Origin: Cellulomonadaceae bacterium
GTDB taxonomy: Bacteria; Actinomycetota; Actinomycetes; Actinomycetales; Cellulomonadaceae
Length of the DNA stretch: 5,007 nt
Direction of reading: 5' to 3'
Assembly: GCA_031283115.1 (NCBI GenBank)
Contig: JAITCK010000141.1
Coordinates: forward strand, 1 to 5,007
This document shows positions 1 through 5,007 of the stretch, in pieces. The stretch's first letter is position 1. Each line of letters opens with the position of its first letter. The notes below the pieces were generated by a model that was not told the DNA's origin, ran no database searches, and saw nothing but the letters and a program-made list of their open reading frames with translations. Both the position numbers and the translations under genes were made by a program.

Positions 1-651
1 CGATCCATTCTGCTGGTGCTGCAAGGGCTGGACACTGCTGGCAAGGGCGGCATCGTGCGGCATGTTGTCGGCCTCGTTGACCCGCAAGGCGTATCCATCC
101 ACGGTTTTGGTGTCCCCACCAAAGAGGAAGCCTCCCACGGCTACCTCTGGCGCATCCGCAACGCCCTGCCCGCCCCCGGCAAACTGGGCGTTTTCGACCG
201 GTCCCACTACGAGCAAGTCCTTGTCGTGCGTGTAGACGGTTTAGAGCCGGAAGACACCTGGCGGGCCCACTACGACGAAATCAACGCCTTCGAGGCAGAA
301 GTGGCCGCCGCAGGGACAACCATCGTCAAATGCGCCATGTTTGTCTCCACTGACGAACAGCGCAAACGCCTGCAAGAACGCCTGGATCGGCCGGAGAAAA
401 ACTGGAAATACTCTCCCGGGGACATCGACACCCGCCGCAAGTTCGGCCAATACTTGGACGCCTACCATGACCTGCTGCGATTCACCTCCACCGATGTAGC
501 CCCCTGGCATGTCATCCCCGCCAACAACAAGTGGTTCTCCCGCCTAGCCGTCACCGAACTACTGCTGAACGCCTTCCGGTCCTTGGACTTGGGTTGGCCC
601 CCACCCACCTTCGACGTTCAAGAACAAACCCGCCTACTGGCCGAAAGTTAG
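1..651 (+). CDS. ppk2: PPK2-family polyphosphate kinase / polyphosphate:nucleotide phosphotransferase (5' end missing)
   Basis: This cytosolic enzyme transfers phosphate between inorganic polyphosphate and nucleotides (NDP or NMP), linking phosphate storage to the nucleotide pool. The reading frame is open from base 1, so the start lies outside the window; 216 residues are visible, and the family is usually about 260-300 residues long. Visible residues 8-17 (QGLDTAGKGG) form the Walker A loop. Residues 65-72 (FDRSHYEQ) carry the Walker B Asp66-Arg67-Ser68. A basic lid follows near WKYSPGDIDTRRKF, then the late motif VIPANNKWFSRLAV. These motifs define PPK2. The SHYEQVLVVRV stretch recalls the short, single-domain forms sometimes called class III, which can act on AMP and ADP, but the nucleotide preference cannot be read from sequence. 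The GTG at position 16 is inside the Walker A strand and is not the start. The CYTH gene begins 57 nt downstream on the same strand. Confidence 0.93.
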   Translation, partial: RSILLVLQGLDTAGKGGIVRHVVGLVDPQGVSIHGFGVPTKEEASHGYLWRIRNALPAPGKLGVFDRSHYEQVLVVRVDGLEPEDTWRAHYDEINAFEAEVAAAGTTIVKCAMFVSTDEQRKRLQERLDRPEKNWKYSPGDIDTRRKFGQYLDAYHDLLRFTSTDVAPWHVIPANNKWFSRLAVTELLLNAFRSLDLGWPPPTFDVQEQTRLLAES

Positions 652-695
652 ACCCCTTCTGGAAGAGGTTACGGGAAGATTACGTTTTCCTTCGG

Positions 696-701
696 TACAG
701 T
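696..701 (+). promoter_or_regulatory. Putative -10 box of a leaderless promoter for the CYTH gene
   Basis: TACAGT fits the actinobacterial -10 consensus TANNNT. Exactly 7 nt separate it from the ATG at 709, which would place the transcription start on or next to the A of the start codon. No Shine-Dalgarno sequence lies at normal distance; the nearest purine runs (662-668 and 673-678) are about 30-40 nt away. No good -35 hexamer is visible. The call rests on spacing and the missing ribosome site; read-through from ppk2 is also possible. Confidence 0.45.
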
Positions 702-708
702 TCGCGTC

Positions 709-1347
709 ATGTATGACGATGAGCAGGGCTTCGGGGATTTTGAGTTTGAGCGCCGCTTCTTTGTGCGCGCCCTCCCGCAACCCCTCAAAGACACGCCCGC
801 CCTCATCGTGCAAAGTTACTACCTGGCCGATTCCGGTTTCGCCCTGCGTGTGCGCGTCCAAGCCTCCAATGTGGAGGCCCGCCTGGACGCTTCCAGCACG
901 GCAGCCGACATTCTTGACCGGTACGGCGACCAGATGACCTTCGCCGCCGTCACCGTCAAAGGGCCAGCCGTAGGCGGAACCCGCTATGAGGCCGAACGCG
1001 ACATCGACCCGAATGTGGGTGTTGAACTGGTGCGACGCGGCGGGGCGCAGATCGTCAAAACCCGCTACTCCACCTGGATTGGCGCCGACGGTTGGGTGGC
1101 TGACGTGTTCGGCGGGGCCAACCATCCGCTGATCATCTCCGAATGTGAACGCAGCGGCCCCGTCACTGACCTGCAAATACCCGACTTCTGTACGACAGAA
1201 CTCACTGACGACCGTCGTTTCAGCAACGAGTCCCTCGCCAACACCCCCTATTCCCGATGGGCTGCCCAATACGGCCAAGAACTCGCCGCATCGGCACCCA
1301 CCTTTAGGGAAGATTTCGGCGCCAACACCCGCATTTCTTCGGTCTAG
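709..1347 (+). CDS. CYTH domain (triphosphate tunnel metalloenzyme) protein
   Basis: This is a 212-residue cytosolic protein of the CYTH superfamily, whose members bind triphosphate groups in a beta-barrel tunnel and include inorganic triphosphatases, thiamine triphosphatase and class IV adenylate cyclase. The charged tunnel residues appear in the expected order: Glu12-x-Glu14-x-Arg16 (an ExExK motif with Arg as the last residue), Arg47-x-Arg49, Lys84 in VKGP, Arg92-x-Glu94-x-Glu96, Lys117-x-Arg119, Asp132, and Glu145-x-Glu147. No signal peptide or membrane segment is seen. The ATG at 709 is the only normal start before the first Glu pair; no in-frame ATG, GTG or TTG lies between the ppk2 stop and it. 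Its place 57 nt behind ppk2 suggests a role with polyphosphate or tripolyphosphate (inference). The exact substrate is unknown. The stop faces the convergent symporter gene across a 42-nt gap. Confidence 0.85.
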   Translation: MYDDEQGFGDFEFERRFFVRALPQPLKDTPALIVQSYYLADSGFALRVRVQASNVEARLDASSTAADILDRYGDQMTFAAVTVKGPAVGGTRYEAERDIDPNVGVELVRRGGAQIVKTRYSTWIGADGWVADVFGGANHPLIISECERSGPVTDLQIPDFCTTELTDDRRFSNESLANTPYSRWAAQYGQELAASAPTFREDFGANTRISSV

Positions 1348-1389
1348 CAGCAGCCTCCATCACAAACCCCGCTACTGCGGCGCCCACCC

Positions 1390-2913
1390 TCACACAGTGT
1401 CCTTCTGCTCGTCAGGTTCTGCCAGAGCCTCCGAAACAGCCACAGCCCGGCTTTCATCCTGCGACCGCAACTCAATCTCCGCGTTAATGGCGGTGAGTTT
1501 CTCATCAGACAGGTCATACCTGCTGATGATGAACACGGCCACCAGCAGCAGCACGGCCGGGATAACCGACACCAGCATGGTCATCCCCATAATGGCTGAC
1601 CGTGGCTGCACCTGATAGGGGGAGGCATCCTCAATGTAATGGGTCATCGCCAACACCAGGCCAGGCACAACACCGCCCAAGGCAAAACCAGCCTTGAAGA
1701 AGATGCCGGTCAAGGCATTGACAATGCCGGAAATACGGCGGCCAGTGCGCCACTCACCGTAAGACACCACCTCGGGGATGAGAGACCACATGTAGCCAGT
1801 TGCCACAATAACGCCGGTCGACCGCACAAACTGGGCGACAAAAATCCACGGCAGGTTGGCTTTAGGGTTAGGGATGAAGAAAAGCATGGCCATACCCAAA
1901 ATACCCACAGCCAAGAAGGCAATAAACAGGGGCTTCTTGCCGATCTTCCGTTTGATCCAGGGCACCATAGGCAAAAAAATGAAGGCCGGAACAACACCGA
2001 GCGCGTTGAACCAGGGCACCGCCCATTCGGCGTCCGCCACATAGTTCATGTAATAGGAGGCGCCCGTATTACCCACAGCCATCATGGCAAAGGCGGTGAT
2101 AAAGAAGAAGGCGACAATACGCAGGGGCCGGTTCCGTTTGAACTCGGTGACCAGGTCAGTGACCTTGACCTCTTCAGCGTGCTTCTCATCCATGACCACA
2201 CGCTCTTTGGTCTGAGTGAAAGTAAAGATGAGCACAGCCAAACCGATGGCAGCGTAAATGGCCATCGTAGTGAGCCAGCCGCGAGCCGATTCCGGGGTAT
2301 TCCAGTGGCCGTCAGGGGAGAACACCCGCACCAGCACAGGAACACCAAAAGCCACCGCCAAGCCACCAATGTTGGCGAGGAACATGCGGGTAGTGGTGAG
2401 CACAGAGATTTCATCGTTGTCGCGGGTTAGCGACGAGTTCAAGGCGCCATACGGGACGTTGAGAGTCGTGTACAGCATGGACAGGCCCACATAGGTGACG
2501 TAGGCGTAAATGAGCGAGCCCGACGCACCATTCCAAAAAATGAGCACAGCCAGCACCGACAGTGGAACGCCGGCAATGATCAAGTAGCCGCGGTAACGTC
2601 CCCAAGGGGTGGTGTGCGTGTCCACGAAGGTTCCGATCAGCGGATCCCAAATGACGTCAATAAGACGCACCACCAAGAACATGGTTGCCGCTGCCGCCGC
2701 CGTCAGGCCAAAAACTTCCGTGTAAAAGAAGAGCAGGTAGGTGGACACCGTGTTGTAGATGAGGTTCTGGGCAAGGTCACCAGAACCGAAGCCGATACGT
2801 TGCAGCCAAGACAGTTTGTAGAAGCCTTGCGCCTCACCGGCCACCGGCAACGGCACAGATGGCGATTCGTTACTGCTGATCTCAGACGCAGAAGGCAGTG
2901 CCTCGCTGGACAT
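1390..2913 (-). CDS. GPH-family sugar:cation symporter (MelB/UidB-like MFS transporter)
   Basis: This is a 507-residue inner-membrane transporter of the glycoside-pentoside-hexuronide:cation symporter family, which brings glycosides, pentosides or hexuronides into the cell with H+ or Na+. Twelve hydrophobic segments can be counted, six on each side of a charged central loop at about residues 236-264. Acidic residues matching the MelB cation site are present: Asp46, Asp86 and Asp90 (VRLIDVIWDPLIG). Also present are the loop motif WGRYRGYL (104-111), the late signature SYGEWRTGRR (384-393), and Lys407 at the place of the functional helix-XI Lys of MelB. The N-terminal tail of about 35 residues is longer than usual. 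Start choice: the ATG at 2913 has GAGAGG at 2926-2921 with a 7-nt spacer; the in-frame GTG at 2964 has no such site. It lies downstream of the aldo/keto reductase on the same strand. The substrate cannot be read from sequence. Confidence 0.93.
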   Translation of the reverse strand: MSSEALPSASEISSNESPSVPLPVAGEAQGFYKLSWLQRIGFGSGDLAQNLIYNTVSTYLLFFYTEVFGLTAAAAATMFLVVRLIDVIWDPLIGTFVDTHTTPWGRYRGYLIIAGVPLSVLAVLIFWNGASGSLIYAYVTYVGLSMLYTTLNVPYGALNSSLTRDNDEISVLTTTRMFLANIGGLAVAFGVPVLVRVFSPDGHWNTPESARGWLTTMAIYAAIGLAVLIFTFTQTKERVVMDEKHAEEVKVTDLVTEFKRNRPLRIVAFFFITAFAMMAVGNTGASYYMNYVADAEWAVPWFNALGVVPAFIFLPMVPWIKRKIGKKPLFIAFLAVGILGMAMLFFIPNPKANLPWIFVAQFVRSTGVIVATGYMWSLIPEVVSYGEWRTGRRISGIVNALTGIFFKAGFALGGVVPGLVLAMTHYIEDASPYQVQPRSAIMGMTMLVSVIPAVLLLVAVFIISRYDLSDEKLTAINAEIELRSQDESRAVAVSEALAEPDEQKDTV

Positions 2914-2920
2914 GTGGAAG

Positions 2921-2926
2921 CCTCTC
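2921..2926 (-). promoter_or_regulatory. Ribosome binding site of the symporter gene (decides the start)
   Basis: On the minus strand GAGAGG lies 7 nt before the ATG at 2913. This supports that start over the upstream in-frame GTG at 2964, which lacks a purine-rich site and would add 17 residues. Confidence 0.75.
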
Positions 2927-2973
2927 GATGACAGACATTTCAATGCCTCCCATCGTCCCGTCACTGCACCACG

Positions 2974-3010
2974 TCTGCGCGGTGGCGCTGTTTTCGCGCC
3001 ACCGCGCAGA
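2974..3010 (-). terminator. Perfect 15-bp GC-rich hairpin between reductase and symporter genes (possible terminator or attenuator)
   Basis: The arms 2974-2988 (TCTGCGCGGTGGCGC) and 2996-3010 are exact reverse complements and enclose a 7-nt loop (TGTTTTC on plus). It is the strongest inverted repeat in the window. It lies about 150 nt past the reductase stop and 61 nt before the symporter start, where a terminator or a readthrough-limiting stem would reduce symporter expression. No T-run follows on either strand, so a classical intrinsic terminator is not proven; an mRNA-stabilising stem or a protein site is also possible. The palindrome is symmetric, so the strand is assigned from gene direction only. 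Confidence 0.5.
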
Positions 3011-3016
3011 ACTACC

Positions 3017-3099
3017 TACCAGCGACCGTTTTCCTCGCTGCGCTCGTCAACGTCCACTTCAGCCTCGGCAATCCAAACACGTTCGGATTGCGCTCGGCT
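3017..3099 (-). repeat. Intergenic tandem repeat unit 1 (83 nt, longer variant)
   Basis: On plus this unit begins TACCAGCGACC and contains a CGCTC/TCAAC block (about 3041-3050) and CACGTTCG (3078-3085) before the next TACCAGCGACC at 3100. The same blocks recur in order in unit 2, so the two are diverged copies. At its edge CAGCGA (3020-3025) pairs with TCGCTG (3035-3040) around a 9-nt loop. Unlike unit 2 it carries an inserted hairpin around CACGTTCG (see the separate entry). No coding function is seen. Confidence 0.6.
3061..3099 (-). repeat. Hairpin inside repeat unit 1, complete only as minus-strand RNA
   Basis: Read on the minus strand, GCAATCCGAAC (3091-3081) pairs with GUUUGGAUUGC (3078-3068) over 11 bp, including one G-U pair. 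After a small internal loop, AGCC/GGCU (3099-3096 with 3064-3061) extends it. On the plus strand the same position is an A-C mismatch, so the full stem forms best in the transcript of the reductase and symporter genes. No U-run follows. Function is unknown; an RNA stem in the intergenic leader is the simplest reading. Confidence 0.55.
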
Positions 3100-3163
3100 T
3101 ACCAGCGACCATGGATCGCTTCACGACTGTGCTTGCTGCTCCGCTCAACTCACCACGTTCGCC
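3100..3163 (-). repeat. Intergenic tandem repeat unit 2 (64 nt), starting with a 23-bp copy of the reductase gene end
   Basis: Bases 3100-3122 are identical to 3164-3186, which are the last coding bases of the reductase gene plus the first base of its stop. The copy is in a frame that on minus reads Glu-Ala-Ile-His-Gly-Arg-Trp-stop, with TAA in place of TAG; the Arg codon before it differs synonymously (CGT versus CGC). The rest of the unit shares the CGCTC...CAAC and CACGTTCG (3154-3161) blocks with unit 1. AGCGA (3104-3108) and TCGCT (3116-3120) pair around CCATGGA. Confidence 0.65.
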
Positions 3164-4158
3164 TACCAGCGACCATGGATCGCTTCGCGGAAGTAGCGGT
3201 TGTAGAGGTCGACAACGCCTGCGTTGAAGGCGTTGCCTAGAGGGGCGGCGCTGCCTGCGGCGGCGTTGAGGCGGGCCTGCTCAGGGTTGCGGGCGCCGGG
3301 GATGACGGTGGACACGCCAGACTGCTGCCAAATCCAGGCCAGGGCAGCCTGGGCGGGGGTCAAGGTGTCACCAGCGGTGTCGCGCACCAGAGCGGCGAAC
3401 TCTTGGGCGGCGGCCACGCCTTGGGCGTAGTCCACGCCGGAGAAGGTTTCGCCTTGGTCGAAGGCTTCACCGTGCCGGTTGTAGGTGCGGTGGTCGTTGG
3501 CGGCGAAGGTGGTGGTGACGCCGTAGCGGCCAGACAGGAGGCCGGAGGCTAGGGGCACGCGGGCGATGATGCCGACGCCTGCTTCAGCAGCGGCTGGCAC
3601 CAGGGCGTCGAGCGGCTTGAGGCGGAAGGCGTTGAGGATGATTTGGATGGAGGCGACGCCAGGGTGTTTGAGGGCTTCGAGACCTTCATCGACGGTTTCC
3701 ACGGAGACGCCATAGTTGGCGATGGCACCGTCGGCGACCAGGGTGTCCAAGGCGTCGTAGACGGCTGCGGTCGAGTAGACGGCGGTGGGCGGGCAGTGGA
3801 GTTGAACCAGGTCGAGGGTGTCTACGCCCAGGTTAGCGCGGGATCTGTCCGTCCATTGACGGAAGTTGTCCAGCACATAGTTTTCGGGGAGTTGGTCCAT
3901 GCGACGGCCCATTTTGGTGGCCACAGTGACGCCGCTGTCGGGGTTGGCGGCCAGCCAGGCGCCGATGGTTTGTTCGGACTTGCCGTCACCGTACACGTCG
4001 GCAGTGTCAAAGAAAGTGACTCCGGCGGCGTAGGCGGCGTCGAGTACGGCGCGGGCGTCAGCATCAGAGACGTCCCCCCAGTCGCTGCCGAGTTGCCAGG
4101 TTCCTAGGCCAATCGCGGACACCGTGCGGCCGGTGCGTCCAAGGGTCGTGCGCTCCAT
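3163..4158 (-). CDS. Aldo/keto reductase (NADPH-dependent)
   Basis: This is a 331-residue soluble oxidoreductase with the (beta/alpha)8 fold. The family reduces aldehydes and ketones, including sugars, with NAD(P)H. The full catalytic tetrad is visible: Asp51 (FFDTADVYG), Tyr56, Lys82 (VATKMG) and His121 (VQLHCPP). The N-terminal stretch ERTTLGRTGRTVSAIGLGTW and the late cofactor motif IPGARNPEQARLN (Arg290, Gln294, Asn298) are typical and favour NADPH. Length is normal. The start at 4158 is well supported: AAGGAG stands 7 nt before the ATG. The last residues, HGRW, fit the usual His-x-x-Trp ending of related actinobacterial proteins as I remember them, yet the same bases are repeated downstream. 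It is divergent from the epimerase gene and upstream of the symporter on the same strand, so a role in sugar metabolism is likely; the substrate is unknown. A possible LacI-type operator lies in its leader. Confidence 0.95.
   Translation of the reverse strand: MERTTLGRTGRTVSAIGLGTWQLGSDWGDVSDADARAVLDAAYAAGVTFFDTADVYGDGKSEQTIGAWLAANPDSGVTVATKMGRRMDQLPENYVLDNFRQWTDRSRANLGVDTLDLVQLHCPPTAVYSTAAVYDALDTLVADGAIANYGVSVETVDEGLEALKHPGVASIQIILNAFRLKPLDALVPAAAEAGVGIIARVPLASGLLSGRYGVTTTFAANDHRTYNRHGEAFDQGETFSGVDYAQGVAAAQEFAALVRDTAGDTLTPAQAALAWIWQQSGVSTVIPGARNPEQARLNAAAGSAAPLGNAFNAGVVDLYNRYFREAIHGRW
3164..3186 (-). repeat. Third copy of the 23-bp repeat, inside the 3' end of the reductase gene
   Basis: TACCAGCGACCATGGATCGC plus TTC is identical to 3100-3122; its first 11 bases also recur at 3017-3027. 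It encodes the reductase C-terminus and the first bases of the stop. AGCGA (3168-3172) and TCGCT (3180-3184) pair around the palindromic CCATGG. Either the gene end was copied outward, or the repeat supplied the gene's end. Confidence 0.7.
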
Positions 4159-4165
4159 GCGTGTA

Positions 4166-4171
4166 CTCCTT
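4166..4171 (-). promoter_or_regulatory. Ribosome binding site of the aldo/keto reductase gene
   Basis: On minus AAGGAG lies 7 nt before the ATG at 4158, close to the ideal anti-16S match. It fixes the start and contrasts with the two plus-strand genes, which have none. Confidence 0.85.
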
Positions 4172-4175
4172 CAAT

Positions 4176-4193
4176 CATCAAATCGTTTCGATG
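4176..4193 (-). promoter_or_regulatory. Putative LacI/GalR-family operator
   Basis: CATCAAATCGTTTCGATG is an imperfect 18-bp palindrome: 14 of 18 positions agree with the reverse complement, and the centre is CG flanked by A/T-rich AAA and TTT. That arrangement is typical of LacI-family sites. It sits 4 nt upstream of the reductase ribosome binding site, downstream of the likely -10 box, where a bound repressor would block transcription. No regulator gene is in the window, so the cognate protein is unknown. Confidence 0.55.
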
Positions 4194-4237
4194 TTCCCCG
4201 CGCCAAGGGATAGAGAGATTTGGTACGGGATCGCTTT

Positions 4238-4243
4238 ATCTTA
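4238..4243 (-). promoter_or_regulatory. Candidate -10 box for the aldo/keto reductase gene
   Basis: On minus TAAGAT fits TANNNT and lies about 80 nt upstream of the ATG, leaving a leader of about 70 nt that contains the putative operator. No convincing -35 hexamer is seen at 16-19 nt, so the call is weak. Confidence 0.3.
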
Positions 4244-4257
4244 GACCCCCATCGGAC

Positions 4258-4263
4258 TACCGT
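4258..4263 (+). promoter_or_regulatory. Putative -10 box of a leaderless promoter for the epimerase gene
   Basis: TACCGT fits TANNNT and is followed by exactly 7 nt and then the ATG at 4271, the same spacing as before the CYTH gene. No Shine-Dalgarno sequence is present. The box lies inside a 15-bp near-dyad (4254-4268, six of seven pairs match), which might itself be a protein site. Confidence 0.45.
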
Positions 4264-4270
4264 ATTCCAC

Positions 4271-5007
4271 ATGACCTCACCGACCATCCCTGCAATGCCG
4301 CACACCAGCCCCGCCCCCTCCGGCGACCAGTACGTCATCAGCCACGGCGACCACCGTGCCACCATCGTGGCCGTCGGCGCTATGGTGCGCGAATACACCT
4401 ACCAAGGCAAAGACGTTTTTGTCCCCTTCGCTGCGGACAAGCCCGTACCCGTCTTCAACGCCGCCATCCTCATCCCCTGGCCCAACCGCCTGAGCGACGG
4501 CACCTACACCGCCAACGGAACCGACTACCAACTGCCCATCACCGAACCCGACCGCAACAACGCCCTGCACGGCCTGGCCGCACGCTACCGCTGGGACCTG
4601 GTCAGCCACACAGACAGCGCTGTCGCCTTGGAACTGGCCTTGCCTGCCCAGCCCGGATGGCCCTTCCAACTGGTCAGCCGCGTCACCTACAGTCTGTCCG
4701 ATGGTGGCCTGACTGTCGATGTGGCCACCCGGAACATCGGCCAGGGCACGGCCCCCTACGGCATCGGCTTCCACCCCTGGCTAAGCACCGGCGGCGCTGA
4801 CCTTGACCAGTGCACGGTGCGACTGGACGCGGCCACCCACGTCACCGTTGACGACCGCCTGCTACCCACCGGAACCGTCGATGTCAGCGGCGACAAAGAC
4901 CTTCGCGTCACCCGATCCCTGGCTGGCCTTGACCTTGACGACGCCTGGATTGACCCCATCCGTGACGCTGACGGCCTGTCCTGGTGCACGCTGGGGCGGC
5001 CCGATGG
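4271..5007 (+). CDS. Aldose 1-epimerase (galactose mutarotase-like) family protein (3' end missing)
   Basis: This soluble enzyme of the galactose-mutarotase fold interconverts alpha and beta anomers of aldoses, or of sugar phosphates in some branches, so that sugar kinases and reductases receive the right form. 245 residues are visible and the frame runs off the window; the family usually has about 290-340. Motifs: IPWPNRLSDGTY (68-79), NNALHGL with His100, PYGIGFHPWL (162-171) with His168, and LDDAW (222-226), whose Asp matches the sugar-binding Asp of GalM. His100 and His168 fit the two active-site histidines; the catalytic Glu expected near the C-terminus lies beyond the window. The start is ATG 4271, leaderless by its -10 spacing; ATG 4295 is an alternative that would remove eight residues before the conserved fold. 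It is divergent from the reductase, with 112 nt between starts. The exact sugar cannot be told. Confidence 0.9.
   Translation, partial: MTSPTIPAMPHTSPAPSGDQYVISHGDHRATIVAVGAMVREYTYQGKDVFVPFAADKPVPVFNAAILIPWPNRLSDGTYTANGTDYQLPITEPDRNNALHGLAARYRWDLVSHTDSAVALELALPAQPGWPFQLVSRVTYSLSDGGLTVDVATRNIGQGTAPYGIGFHPWLSTGGADLDQCTVRLDAATHVTVDDRLLPTGTVDVSGDKDLRVTRSLAGLDLDDAWIDPIRDADGLSWCTLGRPD

Noticed and set aside
634..1278. Long open frame on minus opposite the CYTH gene
   Set aside because: It mirrors a well-supported gene with clear family motifs; its low-complexity Gly/Val-rich product has no recognisable domain and comes from GC-rich codon phasing.
1348..1389. Small stem CCGC-TACT-GCGG (1369-1380) as a bidirectional terminator between the convergent genes
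   Set aside because: Four base pairs without a T-run on either side are too weak to call.
1639..2430. 263-codon open frame on plus opposite the symporter
   Set aside because: The product is His/Gln/Gly-rich without domain features, while the minus strand encodes a complete 12-helix transporter.
2914..2964. N-terminal extension of the symporter from GTG 2964
   Set aside because: There is no ribosome site before GTG 2964, whereas GAGAGG stands at ideal distance from ATG 2913.
3017..3186. CRISPR array
   Set aside because: Only three partial copies are present, with unequal spacing (83 and 64 nt); the sequences between copies are related to each other rather than unique, and no cas gene is near.
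2912..3227. Short plus-strand open frames across the intergenic repeats
   Set aside because: They run through hairpins and repeats, have no ribosome site, and their products are Arg/Ser-rich without similarity to anything I recognise.
3643..4107. Open frame on plus opposite the aldo/keto reductase
   Set aside because: It is a shadow of the reductase gene, Gly/Val-rich, with no ribosome site or motif.
4277..4774. Open frame on minus opposite the epimerase gene
   Set aside because: It is a shadow of the plus-strand gene, which carries all aldose 1-epimerase motifs; it also overlaps the divergent promoter strand logic poorly.

Overview
The window looks like chromosomal DNA of a moderately GC-rich Gram-positive actinobacterium. 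Three things suggest this: strong G/C preference at third codon positions, protein families typical of that phylum (a short PPK2 kinase beside a CYTH protein; an aldo/keto reductase ending in His-Gly-Arg-Trp), and two genes that appear leaderless, with a TANNNT -10 box exactly 7 nt before an ATG and no ribosome binding site. The genus cannot be named from the sequence; a Propionibacteriaceae-like or related lineage is only a guess.

Layout, left to right. (1) Positions 1-651, plus strand: the C-terminal 216 residues of a PPK2-family polyphosphate kinase, cut by the window edge. (2) 709-1347, plus: a CYTH-domain (triphosphate tunnel) protein with its own putative leaderless promoter. (3) 1390-2913, minus: a 12-helix GPH-family sugar:cation symporter, convergent with the CYTH gene. 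(4) 2914-3162: a gene-free stretch of 249 nt full of structure. It holds a perfect 15-bp hairpin and two diverged tandem repeat units, whose repeated edge is also the last 23 coding bases of the next gene. (5) 3163-4158, minus: an aldo/keto reductase. (6) 4159-4270: a divergent control region with an imperfect 18-bp palindrome resembling a LacI-family operator in the reductase leader. (7) 4271-5007, plus: an aldose 1-epimerase-like protein, cut by the right edge.

Functionally there are two modules. The left pair handles polyphosphate: PPK2 moves phosphate between polyphosphate and nucleotides, and CYTH proteins often bind or hydrolyse inorganic triphosphate or other triphosphates. The right three genes look like sugar handling: uptake (symporter), anomer or ring adjustment (epimerase) and carbonyl reduction (aldo/keto reductase), probably under a sugar-responsive LacI-type regulator encoded elsewhere. 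No RNA gene, CRISPR array, transposase or phage gene is visible. The most unusual part is the repeat-bearing spacer at about 2974-3186. No wholly new system can be claimed from what is seen.
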